Positions 9,378-17,719 of a stretch of 64,000 nt of DNA are shown here, piece by piece. Position 1 is the first letter of the stretch; every line of letters begins with the position of its first letter. The notes under the pieces are model-generated. The model saw only the letters and a list, made by a program, of their open reading frames with translations, did no database searches and was not told the origin of the DNA. Source of the stretch: Pseudomonas sp. MAG733B (GTDB taxonomy: Bacteria > Pseudomonadota > Gammaproteobacteria > Pseudomonadales > Pseudomonadaceae); the NCBI RefSeq assembly GCF_036884845.1, contig NZ_CP145732.1, forward strand, positions 1,550,001 to 1,614,000, given 5' to 3'. The position numbers and the translations under genes are program-made.

Positions 9378-10004
9378 ATGTCGAACTTAGTGACCAATGC
9401 TGGACACACCCATGTCGATGGACATGGGCATGATGACCATCACCACGACTCGGGCGAGATGACCGTATACGGTTTCTGGCTCTACCTGATGACCGACTGC
9501 ATTCTGTTTGCGTCGATCTTCGCGGTGTACGCGGTACTGGTTAACAACGTAGCCGGTGGCCCGTCGGGCCACGACATCTTCGAACTGCCATACGTGCTGG
9601 GCGAAACCGCTCTGCTGTTGTTCAGTTCGATCACCTACGGCTTCGCCATGCTGGCGTTCTACCGTGGCAACAAGAAGCAGGTCCTGGGCTGGTTGGCCAT
9701 GACCTTCCTGTTCGGCGCCGGCTTCATCGGCATGGAGATCAACGAATTCCACGTTCTGATCTCCGAGGGCTACGGCCCTAGCCGTTCCGGTTTCCTGTCC
9801 GGCTTCTTCACCCTGGTCGGCACCCACGGTCTGCACGTGACCAGCGGTCTGATCTGGATGGCGATCATGATGTATCAGGTCAACAAGCATGGCCTGACGT
9901 CGACCAACAAGACCCGTCTGAGCTGCCTGAGCCTGTTCTGGCACTTCCTGGACGTTGTCTGGATCTGCGTATTCACCGTTGTTTACCTGATGGGGACTAT
10001 GTAA
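9378..10004 (+). CDS. cyoC: Cytochrome bo3 ubiquinol oxidase subunit III
   Basis: This 208-residue protein has five predicted membrane helices. Its His/Asp-rich N-terminal tail (residues 9-26) resembles other pseudomonad CyoC proteins. The conserved subunit III core includes EINEFHVL and the [11 protein letters not shown] segment. It starts 3 bases after the cyoB stop, and its own stop abuts the cyoD start codon. It stabilises the subunit I core of the oxidase. Confidence 0.96.
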   Translation: MSNLVTNAGHTHVDGHGHDDHHHDSGEMTVYGFWLYLMTDCILFASIFAVYAVLVNNVAGGPSGHDIFELPYVLGETALLLFSSITYGFAMLAFYRGNKKQVLGWLAMTFLFGAGFIGMEINEFHVLISEGYGPSRSGFLSGFFTLVGTHGLHVTSGLIWMAIMMYQVNKHGLTSTNKTRLSCLSLFWHFLDVVWICVFTVVYLMGTM

Positions 10005-10346
10005 ATGGCTAACCCAGCTCATTCCCACCACGGCCACGATGACGCCGGTCACGGCAGCTACAAGTCGTACGCCATCGGTTTCATCCTGTCGGTGATCCTG
10101 ACCGTCATTCCATTCGGTCTGGTGATGTACCCGTCGCTGCCGAAGTCGATCACCCTGTTGATCGTCCTCGTGTTCGCGATCGTCCAGGTGCTGGTGCACC
10201 TGGTGTACTTCCTGCACCTGGACCGTTCGGCCGCGCAGCGTAACAACGTGATCGCGTTTGTCTTCGCCGCGATCGTAATCGTCCTGCTGGTTGGCCTGTC
10301 GCTGTGGATCATGTTCAGCATCCACACGTACATGATGGCGAAGTGA
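10005..10346 (+). CDS. cyoD: Cytochrome bo3 ubiquinol oxidase subunit IV
   Basis: This is a 113-residue protein with three membrane helices and the family segment [13 protein letters not shown]. Its ATG immediately follows the cyoC stop, a sign of coupled translation. It is the small accessory subunit that assists assembly of the bo3 oxidase. Confidence 0.95.
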   Translation: MANPAHSHHGHDDAGHGSYKSYAIGFILSVILTVIPFGLVMYPSLPKSITLLIVLVFAIVQVLVHLVYFLHLDRSAAQRNNVIAFVFAAIVIVLLVGLSLWIMFSIHTYMMAK

Positions 10347-10356
10347 GGTAGACCCG

Positions 10357-11244
10357 ATGTCGCTCAAGCACTTTATCCAAATCACCAAACCGGGGATCAT
10401 TTTCGGTAACGTGCTTTCTGTGGCAGGCGGGTTCTTCCTGGCCTCGAAAGGGCATGTCGATCTGGCCGTCTTTCTGGCAGCCATGATCGGCACGTCCCTG
10501 GTCGTCGCCTCCGGTTGCGTTTTCAACAACTGCATCGACCGCGACATCGACATCAAGATGGAACGCACCAAGAACCGGGTGCTGGTACAGGGCTTGATCT
10601 CCCTGAAACTGGCCCTGATCTATGCGACCGTCCTGGGTGTTCTCGGCGTTGCGTTGTTGTACAAGGTGGCCAACCCGTTGGCCGCTTTGTTCGCGGTGAT
10701 CGGCTTCGTGATCTACGTCGGCTTCTACAGCCTGTACCTCAAGCGCAAGTCGGTTCACGGCACGCTGGTGGGCAGTCTGTCGGGCGCCATGCCGCCAGTG
10801 ATTGGTTATGTCGCAGTCAGCAACACCTTCGACATGGCTGCACTGACGCTGCTGGTGATGTTCAGCCTGTGGCAGATGCCGCATTCCTACGCCATCGCGA
10901 TCTTCCGCTTCAACGATTACCTGGCCGCATCGATTCCGGTGCTGCCAGTGAAGCGCGGGATTCAAGTGGCCAAGAAGCACATCCTGATCTACATCCTGGC
11001 CTTCCTCGTGGCGACCTTGATGCTGACCTTCAGCGGCTACGCCGGCATGAGCTACCTCGCCGTCGCCGCGGCCATGGGCATGTACTGGTTGTACATGGCC
11101 TGGACCGGCTACAAGGCAGTGGATGACACGGTCTGGGCACGCAAGCTGTTCGTGTTCTCGATCTTCACCATTACCGCGTTGAGCGTGATGATGTCCCTGG
11201 ACTTCAAAGTGCCGGCCGAGCTGTTGCTGACGTACGCGCCTTAA
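10357..11244 (+). CDS. cyoE: Protohaem IX farnesyltransferase (haem O synthase)
   Basis: This 295-residue UbiA-superfamily membrane prenyltransferase has the first aspartate motif [17 protein letters not shown]. It has a second polar loop near [10 protein letters not shown], with about nine transmembrane helices. It adds a farnesyl group to protohaem to make the haem O needed by CyoB. It is the last gene of the cyo operon and is followed by a terminator. Confidence 0.96.
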   Translation: MSLKHFIQITKPGIIFGNVLSVAGGFFLASKGHVDLAVFLAAMIGTSLVVASGCVFNNCIDRDIDIKMERTKNRVLVQGLISLKLALIYATVLGVLGVALLYKVANPLAALFAVIGFVIYVGFYSLYLKRKSVHGTLVGSLSGAMPPVIGYVAVSNTFDMAALTLLVMFSLWQMPHSYAIAIFRFNDYLAASIPVLPVKRGIQVAKKHILIYILAFLVATLMLTFSGYAGMSYLAVAAAMGMYWLYMAWTGYKAVDDTVWARKLFVFSIFTITALSVMMSLDFKVPAELLLTYAP

Positions 11245-11262
11245 GGTTTAGACGCTGTAACG

Positions 11263-11298
11263 AAAAACCCCGCCTTCGAGAGAAGAGCGGGGCTTTTT
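11263..11298 (+). terminator. Rho-independent terminator of the cyo operon
   Basis: The arms AAAAACCCCGC and GCGGGGCTTTTT pair around a CTTCGAGAGAAGA loop. The loop core CTTCGAGA is shared with the terminator at 12871-12906, on the other side of the nucleotidyltransferase module. Confidence 0.88.
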
Positions 11299-11335
11299 GT
11301 TGGGTGTAAGTCAATCTTAAGTACAACGACGAAAG

Positions 11336-11440
11336 CCCTGTAGGAGCTGCCGACGGCTGCGATCTTTTGATCTTGTTTCTGGGGGCGGCTGAGGTCGCTA
11401 AAGGTCAAAAGATCGCAGCCTTCGGCAGCTCCTACAGGGG
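11336..11440. repeat. REP-type inverted repeat pair
   Basis: Long arms starting CCCTGTAGGAGCTGCCGACG and including GGCTGCGATCTTTTGA are repeated inverted at 11404-11440. This is the common 'GGAGCTGCCG' REP subtype of pseudomonads, and it differs from the other repeats in the window. Confidence 0.85.
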
Positions 11441-11500
11441 CTCTCTGCTTGACGCTAATTTTTGTGGACGTGAGCCGGCTTGCGAATCTGCTAAGAGAAA

Positions 11501-11671
11501 ATGAAGAAGATCTCAAAATCTAAAGATTTTCTTGGCCCGCTAAAGAAAAAAGCGCGGGGCATCTTCATTTCAGCCCGGTTGTTAGAAGATGCGTCGAGCA
11601 CTTCATCGTGTCGTCGACGGAAAGAATGCCTACGGATTTGCCTGAACTTTCCCACGGGTTTTTCAGGTTGA
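11501..11671 (+). CDS. Possible 56-residue basic protein (uncertain)
   Basis: An ATG at 11501 opens a 56-codon frame ending in TGA at 11669-11671. The product is rich in Lys/Arg (MKKISKSKDFLGPLKKKARG at the start) and has four Cys. The upstream sequence offers only a weak AGAG ribosome binding site. A palindrome, AAAATCTAAAGATTTT, lies inside the frame at 11512-11527. It precedes the nucleotidyltransferase gene by 63 bases. I recognise no family, and chance is a real alternative. Confidence 0.25.
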   Translation: MKKISKSKDFLGPLKKKARGIFISARLLEDASSTSSCRRRKECLRICLNFPTGFSG

Positions 11672-11678
11672 GGCTCGG

Positions 11679-11727
11679 AAGTCGCCTCTCTAGCCTCGGG
11701 ATGCCGTTTTTACAAGCATCCCCGAGG
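11679..11727 (+). promoter_or_regulatory. Hairpin that can sequester the nucleotidyltransferase ribosome binding site
   Basis: The arms CCTCGGGATGC (11694-11704) and GCATCCCCGAGG (11716-11727) pair with one bulge around an 11-base loop. The right arm contains the GAGG Shine-Dalgarno of the gene starting at 11735. A second segment, AAGTCGCCTC at 11679-11688, can pair instead with GAGGACTT (11724-11731), giving two mutually exclusive structures over the same site. Confidence 0.5.
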
Positions 11728-11734
11728 ACTTACG

Positions 11735-12373
11735 ATGGAACTGCCAGAGGTAATTACCCCGCGTATTAGTACAGATACAGCGTTGGGGCAGGCTTTGATT
11801 TCGATGTTCAAATCTGTCGAAGCGGAACTGGAGCTTGAGAGCGCAGGACCAGGGGCGGTCAAAATTATTCTGTTCGGTGGCTGCGCTGTTCATCTTTACA
11901 CCCATCATCGTTTTTCCACCGACGTCGATGCAGAAATTTATGAGGCTAATGTTCCCGAAGGCCTGCACTTGCAAACCATGCTCGCAGAAATACCCGAGCA
12001 GTTTGTTGATGAGCGATCAGGTCGATTGATGGAGCTGAACTACGACCTGCAATACAACACCAGTTTTGGCCCCATTCATGAGGACTATTGGGAACGAAGC
12101 CTTCCCTTTACAGAGTTCCCGGCGGAGTCCCCGCTGCATCTTCATGTTGCGGCGCCTGTCGACATTGCCATCTCCAAGCTGGGCAGGGCGACCGACCAGG
12201 ACATTGGTGATATCAAGGCACTTCTCAGGGCTGGTTTCATCCTGAGTAGCGAGTTTCGTCGACTGGCATTGCAGGCGATTGATGTATATGTTGGAAACAA
12301 GGAGCCACCCATCTCCGTCCTCACAAATATTTTGCATGACTATCTGGAGAGCACAGATGACGAAGCCTCATAG
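11735..12373 (+). CDS. Nucleotidyltransferase-fold protein, DUF6036/AbiEii-like
   Basis: This 212-residue protein has the nucleotidyltransferase signature. FGGCAVHLYTHHRFSTDVDAE spans residues 47-67, with GG at 48-49 and the metal-binding T-D-x-D at 62-65. A later segment, PVDIAISKLGRATDQDIGDI (141-160), matches the conserved K...D..DI element of AbiEii/DUF6036-type enzymes. Relatives include toxins that add nucleotides to tRNA, but the substrate here is unknown. The gene overlaps the next by 17 bases. Codon use is more AT-rich than the flanking cyo genes, suggesting transfer. Expression may be held back by the 5' hairpin. Confidence 0.7.
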   Translation: MELPEVITPRISTDTALGQALISMFKSVEAELELESAGPGAVKIILFGGCAVHLYTHHRFSTDVDAEIYEANVPEGLHLQTMLAEIPEQFVDERSGRLMELNYDLQYNTSFGPIHEDYWERSLPFTEFPAESPLHLHVAAPVDIAISKLGRATDQDIGDIKALLRAGFILSSEFRRLALQAIDVYVGNKEPPISVLTNILHDYLESTDDEAS

Positions 12374-12809
12374 CGGCCACGTCCTCTCATCCGCCTTGGA
12401 CACGCTGGTAAAAAGACCTTTGAATCAAGCGGATGACGCTGCCCTGGTGAGCGCAGCCAAAGCTGTCTGGTACTCGGACTCAAATCTTGAAACCGAAGTA
12501 ACCGCTTTTTTGAATTGTCACGCTGATGATGTGGAGGTTCGGCGCGCTGGTTATCTGCTTGAGCGACTCACCCGATTTACCTGTTTGTCTGATCTGCGTG
12601 TGTCGGAGACGCTCAATGCCCTCGAGCTTTTGGCGCATTCGACTTCCGTGCAAGCCGTGACGCTACAAACTGTTACGCCATTGCGCCGACGCCGTGATGA
12701 GCTTGCTGTCTCTTGGGGGGTGAGTGAAGGCCTCGGCCTGAAAGCCCAAGCCCTCATGCCGTTCCAGACCCGGCATTACGAAGCTGAGCAACGTGCCATG
12801 TTTTCCTGA
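12357..12809 (+). CDS. Unknown 150-residue partner of the nucleotidyltransferase
   Basis: The ATG at 12357 lies inside the end of the nucleotidyltransferase gene, 7 bases after GGAGA, so translation is probably coupled. The product is predicted mostly helical and soluble, with no signal peptide. It has a basic stretch RRRRDE near residue 112 and a helical ERLTRFTCLSDLRVSETLNA region (69-88). I recognise no domain. A tight downstream partner of a nucleotidyltransferase could be an antitoxin or substrate adaptor, but this rests on context alone. Confidence 0.6.
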   Translation: MTKPHSGHVLSSALDTLVKRPLNQADDAALVSAAKAVWYSDSNLETEVTAFLNCHADDVEVRRAGYLLERLTRFTCLSDLRVSETLNALELLAHSTSVQAVTLQTVTPLRRRRDELAVSWGVSEGLGLKAQALMPFQTRHYEAEQRAMFS

Positions 12810-12870
12810 ATCCCGGATGCCGTGAAGAGGCCGCATCGTTTGGTCAAAAAGCTGAAACGGCCTGTAGCGT

Positions 12871-12906
12871 AAAAGCCCTCCCTTCGAGAAAAAGGTGGGG
12901 CTTTTT
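12871..12906 (+). terminator. Terminator after the nucleotidyltransferase module
   Basis: AAAAGCCCTCC pairs imperfectly with GGTGGGGCTTTT around a CTTCGAGAAAAA loop, followed by T residues. It resembles the cyo terminator in stem and loop. Confidence 0.75.
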
Positions 12907-12960
12907 CATACACAATCGTGGCCTTGTGCTCGCCGGGATGCGATTGAACACCGCAACCCC

Positions 12961-13069
12961 CTGTAGGAGCGAGCCGGCTCCGGGCGGCGTTCCGACGATG
13001 GCGGTGTGTCAGGCGACATTGATGCTGGATGTGAAGGCCCCATCGCATGCAGGCTCACTTCTACAAGGG
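12961..13069. repeat. Degenerate REP-type pair
   Basis: CTGTAGGAGCGAGCCGGCTC at 12961-12980 faces a poorly matching unit ending CTTCTACAAGG near 13069. The arms have diverged more than in the other pairs of the window. Confidence 0.5.
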
Positions 13070-13084
13070 ATAGGCGGTGGTCGG

Positions 13085-14503
13085 TTATTTGTGCGGCTTG
13101 TCCAGCAACCGGAAAAACCGCTCGCGCACCTGCACATGATCACTGTGCGCCACGTTGAACCGCAGAAACTGATTGGCATCCGCCGCCTTGCTGAGCATGG
13201 TTCCCGGCGCCAGCACCAGTTCGATTTCCAGTCCCTTTCTGGCCAGGCATTCGGCTTTGTATCCCTCCGGCAGTCGAGTCCAGATGTATAACCCTTCCCC
13301 CGGCAAGGACGACACCGAACACCCGGCTTCGCCCAGCCACGCCGCCACCCGGCTGTTCGACTCGTAGAGGCGATCCACCGTGCGCCGCATGTGTTTGGTG
13401 TAGCTGCCGTCGCTGAGCATGGTGCAGATGATCTGCTCGGCCATTTCCGAGGTCATGCCGCCGCAGGCCATTTTCAGGGTCACCATCCGCGCCGCCAGTT
13501 GCGGTGACAGCACCGCGAAGCTGACGCGGCTGTTGGCGGTCAGGGTCTTGGAGAAGCCTGAGACGTAAGAGACATTGTCCAGCCCGCTCGCGGCCAGGCG
13601 TGGCGTTCGACGTTGCTGCATGTCGCAGTACAAATCGTCTTCGAGGATGTGGAAGTTGTAGCGATGGCTCAACTCCACCAAGCGGTATACCTGCGCCGAA
13701 GTGAACGAATGCCCGGTCGGGTTGTGCAGGGCGTTGTTGGTCATGTAGAGCACGGGACGATGGGCGATCAGCAATTGCTCGAACGCGTCCAGGTCCATGC
13801 CGTCACATTCGCGGCGGATGGTGATGACCTTGACCCCGTGCCACGCCAGATTGGTGTGCATCGTGAAGTAGCAAGGGTCGTCGAGCAGCACCGTGTCGCC
13901 GGGTTTGACCAGCAGGCGCATCAGCATGTCGATGGCTTGAACAGTGTTGGCGGTGGTGATGATCTGTTCCACCGGCGCTTCGATGCCCAGGGTCGCCATT
14001 TTGACCCGCAGCGCCTGGCGCAGTGGCAGGTAACCGCTGGCGTTGCCGTACTCGCCCATGCGCAGGGTGGTCGCGCGAAGCGTTCCGCGCACGGCTTTGA
14101 GCAATTCTTCGGCCGGCAACCAGGAGGAAGGCAGGAAACCGGCCCCCGGGCGCAGCGCGCCATTGTCCAGCAGCACCGCGCGGCGCACCACGCTGAGGGT
14201 GTCTTGCGGGAGCAGGTCCGGGCCGGCATCGGGCTGGATCGTGGCGCTGGAGCGGTGCACGTAATGCCCAGAACCTTGGCGCGACACCACCAGACCCTTG
14301 GCCCGCAAGCGGTCGAGGGCATCGACCACCGTGGATTTGCCCACGTTCATCAAGTCGGAGAGTTCGCGAATCGGCGGCAGCCTGGAGCCGTGGGGCAGGC
14401 CGCCCTGACTGATTGCTACGGTCAATTGATCGACGATCTGCTGCACCAGCGGTACACCCGGCTGGAACTCGATGGCGGCGATCACTGCGCGCTGAACCTG
14501 CAT
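13085..14503 (-). CDS. MocR-type regulator (GntR helix-turn-helix plus aminotransferase domain)
   Basis: The protein has 472 residues. A GntR-family winged helix occupies about 10-85, with RLPPIRELSDLMNVGKSTVV. It is followed by a fold type I aminotransferase-like domain (about 115-470) with the PLP lysine at K319 in SGFSKTLT. MocR regulators sense PLP or an amino acid derivative. The gene is divergent from the exporter gene at 14657, and a perfect inverted repeat at 14526-14551 lies just upstream of its ATG. It is the probable pathway-specific regulator of the neighbouring biosynthetic cluster. A second MocR closes the cluster on the other side. Confidence 0.88.
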   Translation of the reverse strand: MQVQRAVIAAIEFQPGVPLVQQIVDQLTVAISQGGLPHGSRLPPIRELSDLMNVGKSTVVDALDRLRAKGLVVSRQGSGHYVHRSSATIQPDAGPDLLPQDTLSVVRRAVLLDNGALRPGAGFLPSSWLPAEELLKAVRGTLRATTLRMGEYGNASGYLPLRQALRVKMATLGIEAPVEQIITTANTVQAIDMLMRLLVKPGDTVLLDDPCYFTMHTNLAWHGVKVITIRRECDGMDLDAFEQLLIAHRPVLYMTNNALHNPTGHSFTSAQVYRLVELSHRYNFHILEDDLYCDMQQRRTPRLAASGLDNVSYVSGFSKTLTANSRVSFAVLSPQLAARMVTLKMACGGMTSEMAEQIICTMLSDGSYTKHMRRTVDRLYESNSRVAAWLGEAGCSVSSLPGEGLYIWTRLPEGYKAECLARKGLEIELVLAPGTMLSKAADANQFLRFNVAHSDHVQVRERFFRLLDKPHK

Positions 14504-14525
14504 TTTACTGGTCTCTCCGGCAGTA

Positions 14526-14551
14526 AAGTTCGTTGGATTCTATACGAACTT
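14526..14551. promoter_or_regulatory. Perfect inverted repeat, candidate MocR operator
   Basis: AAGTTCGT (14526-14533) and ACGAACTT (14544-14551) form a perfect 8-base inverted repeat with a 10-base spacer. It lies 23 bases upstream of the divergent mocR start and about 105 bases before the exporter gene. A small hairpin CGACCG-N6-CGGTCG at 14609-14626 lies further into the exporter leader. Confidence 0.6.
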
Positions 14552-14656
14552 GCTCTGATCAAGACAAGCATCTCTTTCTACTATCGCTTTGGAGTGTTTT
14601 CGGATTGTCGACCGTTTTGTCGGTCGTTCAGTCACCCAGGTGTATGAGGTGTTGCA

Positions 14657-15757
14657 ATGAGTTTAGAAACAACCGCCGTCGTGGCGAAACCGGTGATCAA
14701 CCTGCGGTTGTTCACCATTCGGATCATCACGGCCGTTGCGCTGTTCGCGGTGCTGGGCAAGGCCAACGTCTGGCTCGACACCGCCACCAACAGCATTCTG
14801 GCCTTGGGTTATCGGGCCTTGTTGTTACTGCTGCCGTTGACGTTGCTGGTCCTCGGTCGCCGTTCCCTAAGCGTCACGTTGCTGTGCGCTGCCGCCGGTC
14901 TGGTGCTGCTGGCCGTCACCAGCAACCAGGGCGTTGTCATGTTTGCCGCGGCGTTGTTTGCCTACGGCATTGCGATTGCCGGTTACCTGATCAAGAGCGA
15001 AGCGGCGCAGACCAAGGAAGGTGCGGCCTATAACCGTGTGGCCATGAACATGGGCAGCCTGGTGGCCGGTTTGATCCTGCTGTCGCCGTTGCTGACGCCG
15101 AGCATGTTTTTCCTCGGTGCCGCCAGTTTCGTCCTGTTGTGCCTGCCCATCGCCATGGGCGCAACCTTCACCACCGAAGCCGCCGTGGCCCGCCCGGTCA
15201 GCCAGGAAGGCAGCGGCTGGCGCAACAAACTGCCGTGGGTGATCGCCGGGATCATCATGGGCATCAAGCTGTTTGGTGTGTTCTCGATCCTGCCGCAAGC
15301 GATCCTGCTCGAAACCGGCGAATTGCCCGCCTGGTACGGCCTGATGCTGATCCTCAACAGTGCCGTCGTGGTGTTCGCGCAAGTGCCGGTCATGAAACTG
15401 ATCGAGAGCACCGGGCGCTTCAAGGTCCTGACGGTGATCGGGATCATCGTCGGCGGTTTTGCCGTGCTGTCTTCGCCGGCTGCATTCCACGTCGAAACCC
15501 TGGTCGGCGCGCTGATCTGGGTGGCGCTGCTGTCCATCGCCGAGTGCGCGTTCAGCCACCTCGATTACTTCTCGGTCAAGCAGAACAACATGTTCGTCAA
15601 GGAAGTGTCCTTGGGCGTCGGTGCCGGGTTGACCGTGTTGATCATGCGGGTCATGCCACCGCCCTACAACGCGTTGTTGCTGGCCGCCATCGGCGCTGCG
15701 GGGATCCTGGTCTGGTACTGGCTCAACCGCAAATCCATTGCGTCGTTGCATGACTGA
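14657..15757 (+). CDS. MFS-like multi-spanning transporter, likely exporter
   Basis: This 366-residue protein is almost entirely hydrophobic, with about eleven predicted membrane helices and no signal peptide. It resembles a compact major facilitator, but the classical motif between helices 2 and 3 is not evident, so the family call is tentative. As first gene of the cluster, directly behind the candidate operator, it probably exports the product or gives self-protection. The next gene begins 42 bases later. Confidence 0.6.
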   Translation: MSLETTAVVAKPVINLRLFTIRIITAVALFAVLGKANVWLDTATNSILALGYRALLLLLPLTLLVLGRRSLSVTLLCAAAGLVLLAVTSNQGVVMFAAALFAYGIAIAGYLIKSEAAQTKEGAAYNRVAMNMGSLVAGLILLSPLLTPSMFFLGAASFVLLCLPIAMGATFTTEAAVARPVSQEGSGWRNKLPWVIAGIIMGIKLFGVFSILPQAILLETGELPAWYGLMLILNSAVVVFAQVPVMKLIESTGRFKVLTVIGIIVGGFAVLSSPAAFHVETLVGALIWVALLSIAECAFSHLDYFSVKQNNMFVKEVSLGVGAGLTVLIMRVMPPPYNALLLAAIGAAGILVWYWLNRKSIASLHD

Positions 15758-15799
15758 CTTATCGCCGTTTCGGTTTTCACTTTGCAAGTCGGGGACATT

Positions 15800-17080
15800 A
15801 TGAATACGACTTCATGCGTAGTAGTGGTGGGGTACAACGGCAGTCGGGTCCACGATATCCCGAAGTTGCGAGAACTGTGCAAGTCGCTCTACAACGCTCG
15901 TTTGATCCTGCTGGTCGAGCAGATCCAGCCTTTTGACGAACAGGTTGCCGATCACGTTTGCAGCACATCGCTGGCGGAGAAAGACGTCGCGGCTTCGCTG
16001 GAACTGGTGGTCGGCTGCCTGAATGCTGACCGCTGGAAGCTGATCGGCGTGCTGCCGTTTTCTGATCGCGGCGTGTTGCTCGGTGCCGCGCTGGCCAGCC
16101 ATTTCGGCTTGCCCGGCATTACGCCGGCCGAAGCGCGGGCGGGGTTGGACAAGCAGATTTTCCGTCAGCTCGAAGCGGCGGCCAGCACATCTCCTGATGA
16201 TTATCGCCCAGTGCTTTCCGTACGGATCGAAAGCCTGCCGGAGCTGCGCCAGCGGGTGATCGAACTGGGCGGCAAGGCGTTCATCAAGCCCGCCTGCGAA
16301 GGCGCCAGCCGTGGCTGCCGCGTCATCCGTCACCCGACCGAATGCGATGAGGCGTGGCAAGCGCTCAAGCCCTATCGCGAGGGCGGCATCGTACTCGAAG
16401 AGTTGATTCAGAACGCCCGTGAATACAGCTGGGATTATGTCGCGGGAAGCACCTGGATCACCGAAAAAACCACCACCGAAGGCGCCTACCGCGCCGAGAT
16501 CCAGCAAGTGGTGCCTGCACCGTTGGCGGCTGATGCACAGGCTCGATTGATGGCGGCCGGCCGGCACATGGCGGGGCTGGTCGCGCAGGACAACGGTGCC
16601 TGGCACAACGAAGTTTTCCACAGGGCCAATCATCGCACCTCGGCCGTCGAAACCAACATGCGCCCCGGTGGCATGCATATCTGGGATCTGGCGTGTCAGG
16701 CGTTCGTCGATTTCAACCCGTGGGAACGTTGGGTCCGTTGGGCCGTGGAAGGCCAGGTCGATAGCCATGACCCGGTGCCTCGCGGCTACTGCGGCATTCG
16801 CCTGCTGCGGGCTAGCGCCGGTGGCCTCTTGCGCGATGTGCCGGACATCCAGGCCCTGGCCCGATCGCTGGGCATCGAACTGGTGGAGGCGGTGCTGAGC
16901 AAGCGTATCGGTGATTCGGTCACTGCCTTGGTGAAAGACAATTTCTCGTTCATCGGCCACATCGTGTTGTTCAACGAGGACTACGAGCGGCTCAATCATG
17001 ACCTGTTGCGGCTGGCCGAAGCGGTCGAATCACGCGTCGGCATCACCAGCCTGGCACCGTCCGTAAGGGCCGTGGGTTGA
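15800..17080 (+). CDS. ATP-grasp carboxylate-amine ligase family protein
   Basis: The ATG at 15800 is preferred over an in-frame TTG at 15782, giving 426 residues. The N-terminal third is a Rossmann-like pre-ATP-grasp domain. The ATP-grasp core follows, with the phosphate/lysine region GGKAFIKPACEGASRGCRV, the adenine-contact strand IVLEELI and the metal-binding motif AVETNMRPGG, which corresponds to the E-x-N-x-R of the BacD/L-amino acid ligase group. Such enzymes join a carboxylate to an amine through an acyl phosphate. In this cluster it may form a dipeptide or amide bond without an NRPS. Confidence 0.8.
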   Translation: MNTTSCVVVVGYNGSRVHDIPKLRELCKSLYNARLILLVEQIQPFDEQVADHVCSTSLAEKDVAASLELVVGCLNADRWKLIGVLPFSDRGVLLGAALASHFGLPGITPAEARAGLDKQIFRQLEAAASTSPDDYRPVLSVRIESLPELRQRVIELGGKAFIKPACEGASRGCRVIRHPTECDEAWQALKPYREGGIVLEELIQNAREYSWDYVAGSTWITEKTTTEGAYRAEIQQVVPAPLAADAQARLMAAGRHMAGLVAQDNGAWHNEVFHRANHRTSAVETNMRPGGMHIWDLACQAFVDFNPWERWVRWAVEGQVDSHDPVPRGYCGIRLLRASAGGLLRDVPDIQALARSLGIELVEAVLSKRIGDSVTALVKDNFSFIGHIVLFNEDYERLNHDLLRLAEAVESRVGITSLAPSVRAVG

Positions 17081-17141
17081 GCCGTGGTTTTAGCAGTAGC
17101 GATCGATGTTTTTTGCAGTATTGATCAAGAGGGGTTGGTAA

Positions 17142-17636
17142 ATGATTTCGCACATGACCTGTGATGAACGCTTCATCGCGCTGGCACAGGAATTCGGTTA
17201 TGACATCTACGGCGAGAACACCGCTGGCGGGCATTACGCGCCGCTGATTCGTCACCACGATGAACTGTATATCAGCGGTCTGGTGCCGCGCATGGACGGC
17301 AAGATCCACTATCCGGGCCGGGTGGGGCGGGACCTCAACATGGCGGATGCGCAAGCGGCCGCCAGCATCAGTGCGATGCGCGGGTTGGCGCTGATCGTTG
17401 ATGCCATCGGTTCGCTGGACAAGATCAAGTCGCTGATCCGGGTGACGGTGTATGTGAGGTGCACCGAGGATTTTGTCGACCTCAGCGAAGTCGCCAACGG
17501 TGCGTCGGATGTATTCAGTCACGTGCTGGGTGATGCCGGAAAACATACACGGACTACCGTGGGTGTTTACCAGTTGCCAAAAAATGCGGCGATCGAAGTT
17601 GATATGATCGTGGCGCTGCGCCCTTCAGCGTTATAA
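17142..17636 (+). CDS. RidA/YjgF/Rid-family protein
   Basis: This 164-residue protein has the Rid fold and its C-terminal signature RTTVGVYQLPKNAAIEVD, including R137 equivalent to the carboxylate-binding arginine of RidA. RidA proteins hydrolyse reactive enamine/imine intermediates, and several Rid-family members act in biosynthetic clusters. The N-terminal 25 residues extend beyond housekeeping RidA (about 128 residues). It follows the ATP-grasp gene by 61 bases. A role in removing or shaping an imine intermediate is plausible. Confidence 0.85.
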   Translation: MISHMTCDERFIALAQEFGYDIYGENTAGGHYAPLIRHHDELYISGLVPRMDGKIHYPGRVGRDLNMADAQAAASISAMRGLALIVDAIGSLDKIKSLIRVTVYVRCTEDFVDLSEVANGASDVFSHVLGDAGKHTRTTVGVYQLPKNAAIEVDMIVALRPSAL

Positions 17637-17719
17637 GTAGCGTTGTTCGACTTTACACTGTGGAAGGGTTCGCCTAAGGTTTGGTAACTCAAGTCGGCAG
17701 AACAAGTTGGAATCAGCAG

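Noticed and set aside
11245..12960. Searching for insertion sequence ends or a tRNA attachment site around the nucleotidyltransferase module.
   Set aside because: I found no tRNA gene, transposase, terminal inverted repeat or clear direct repeat; only the similar terminators and flanking REP elements are present.
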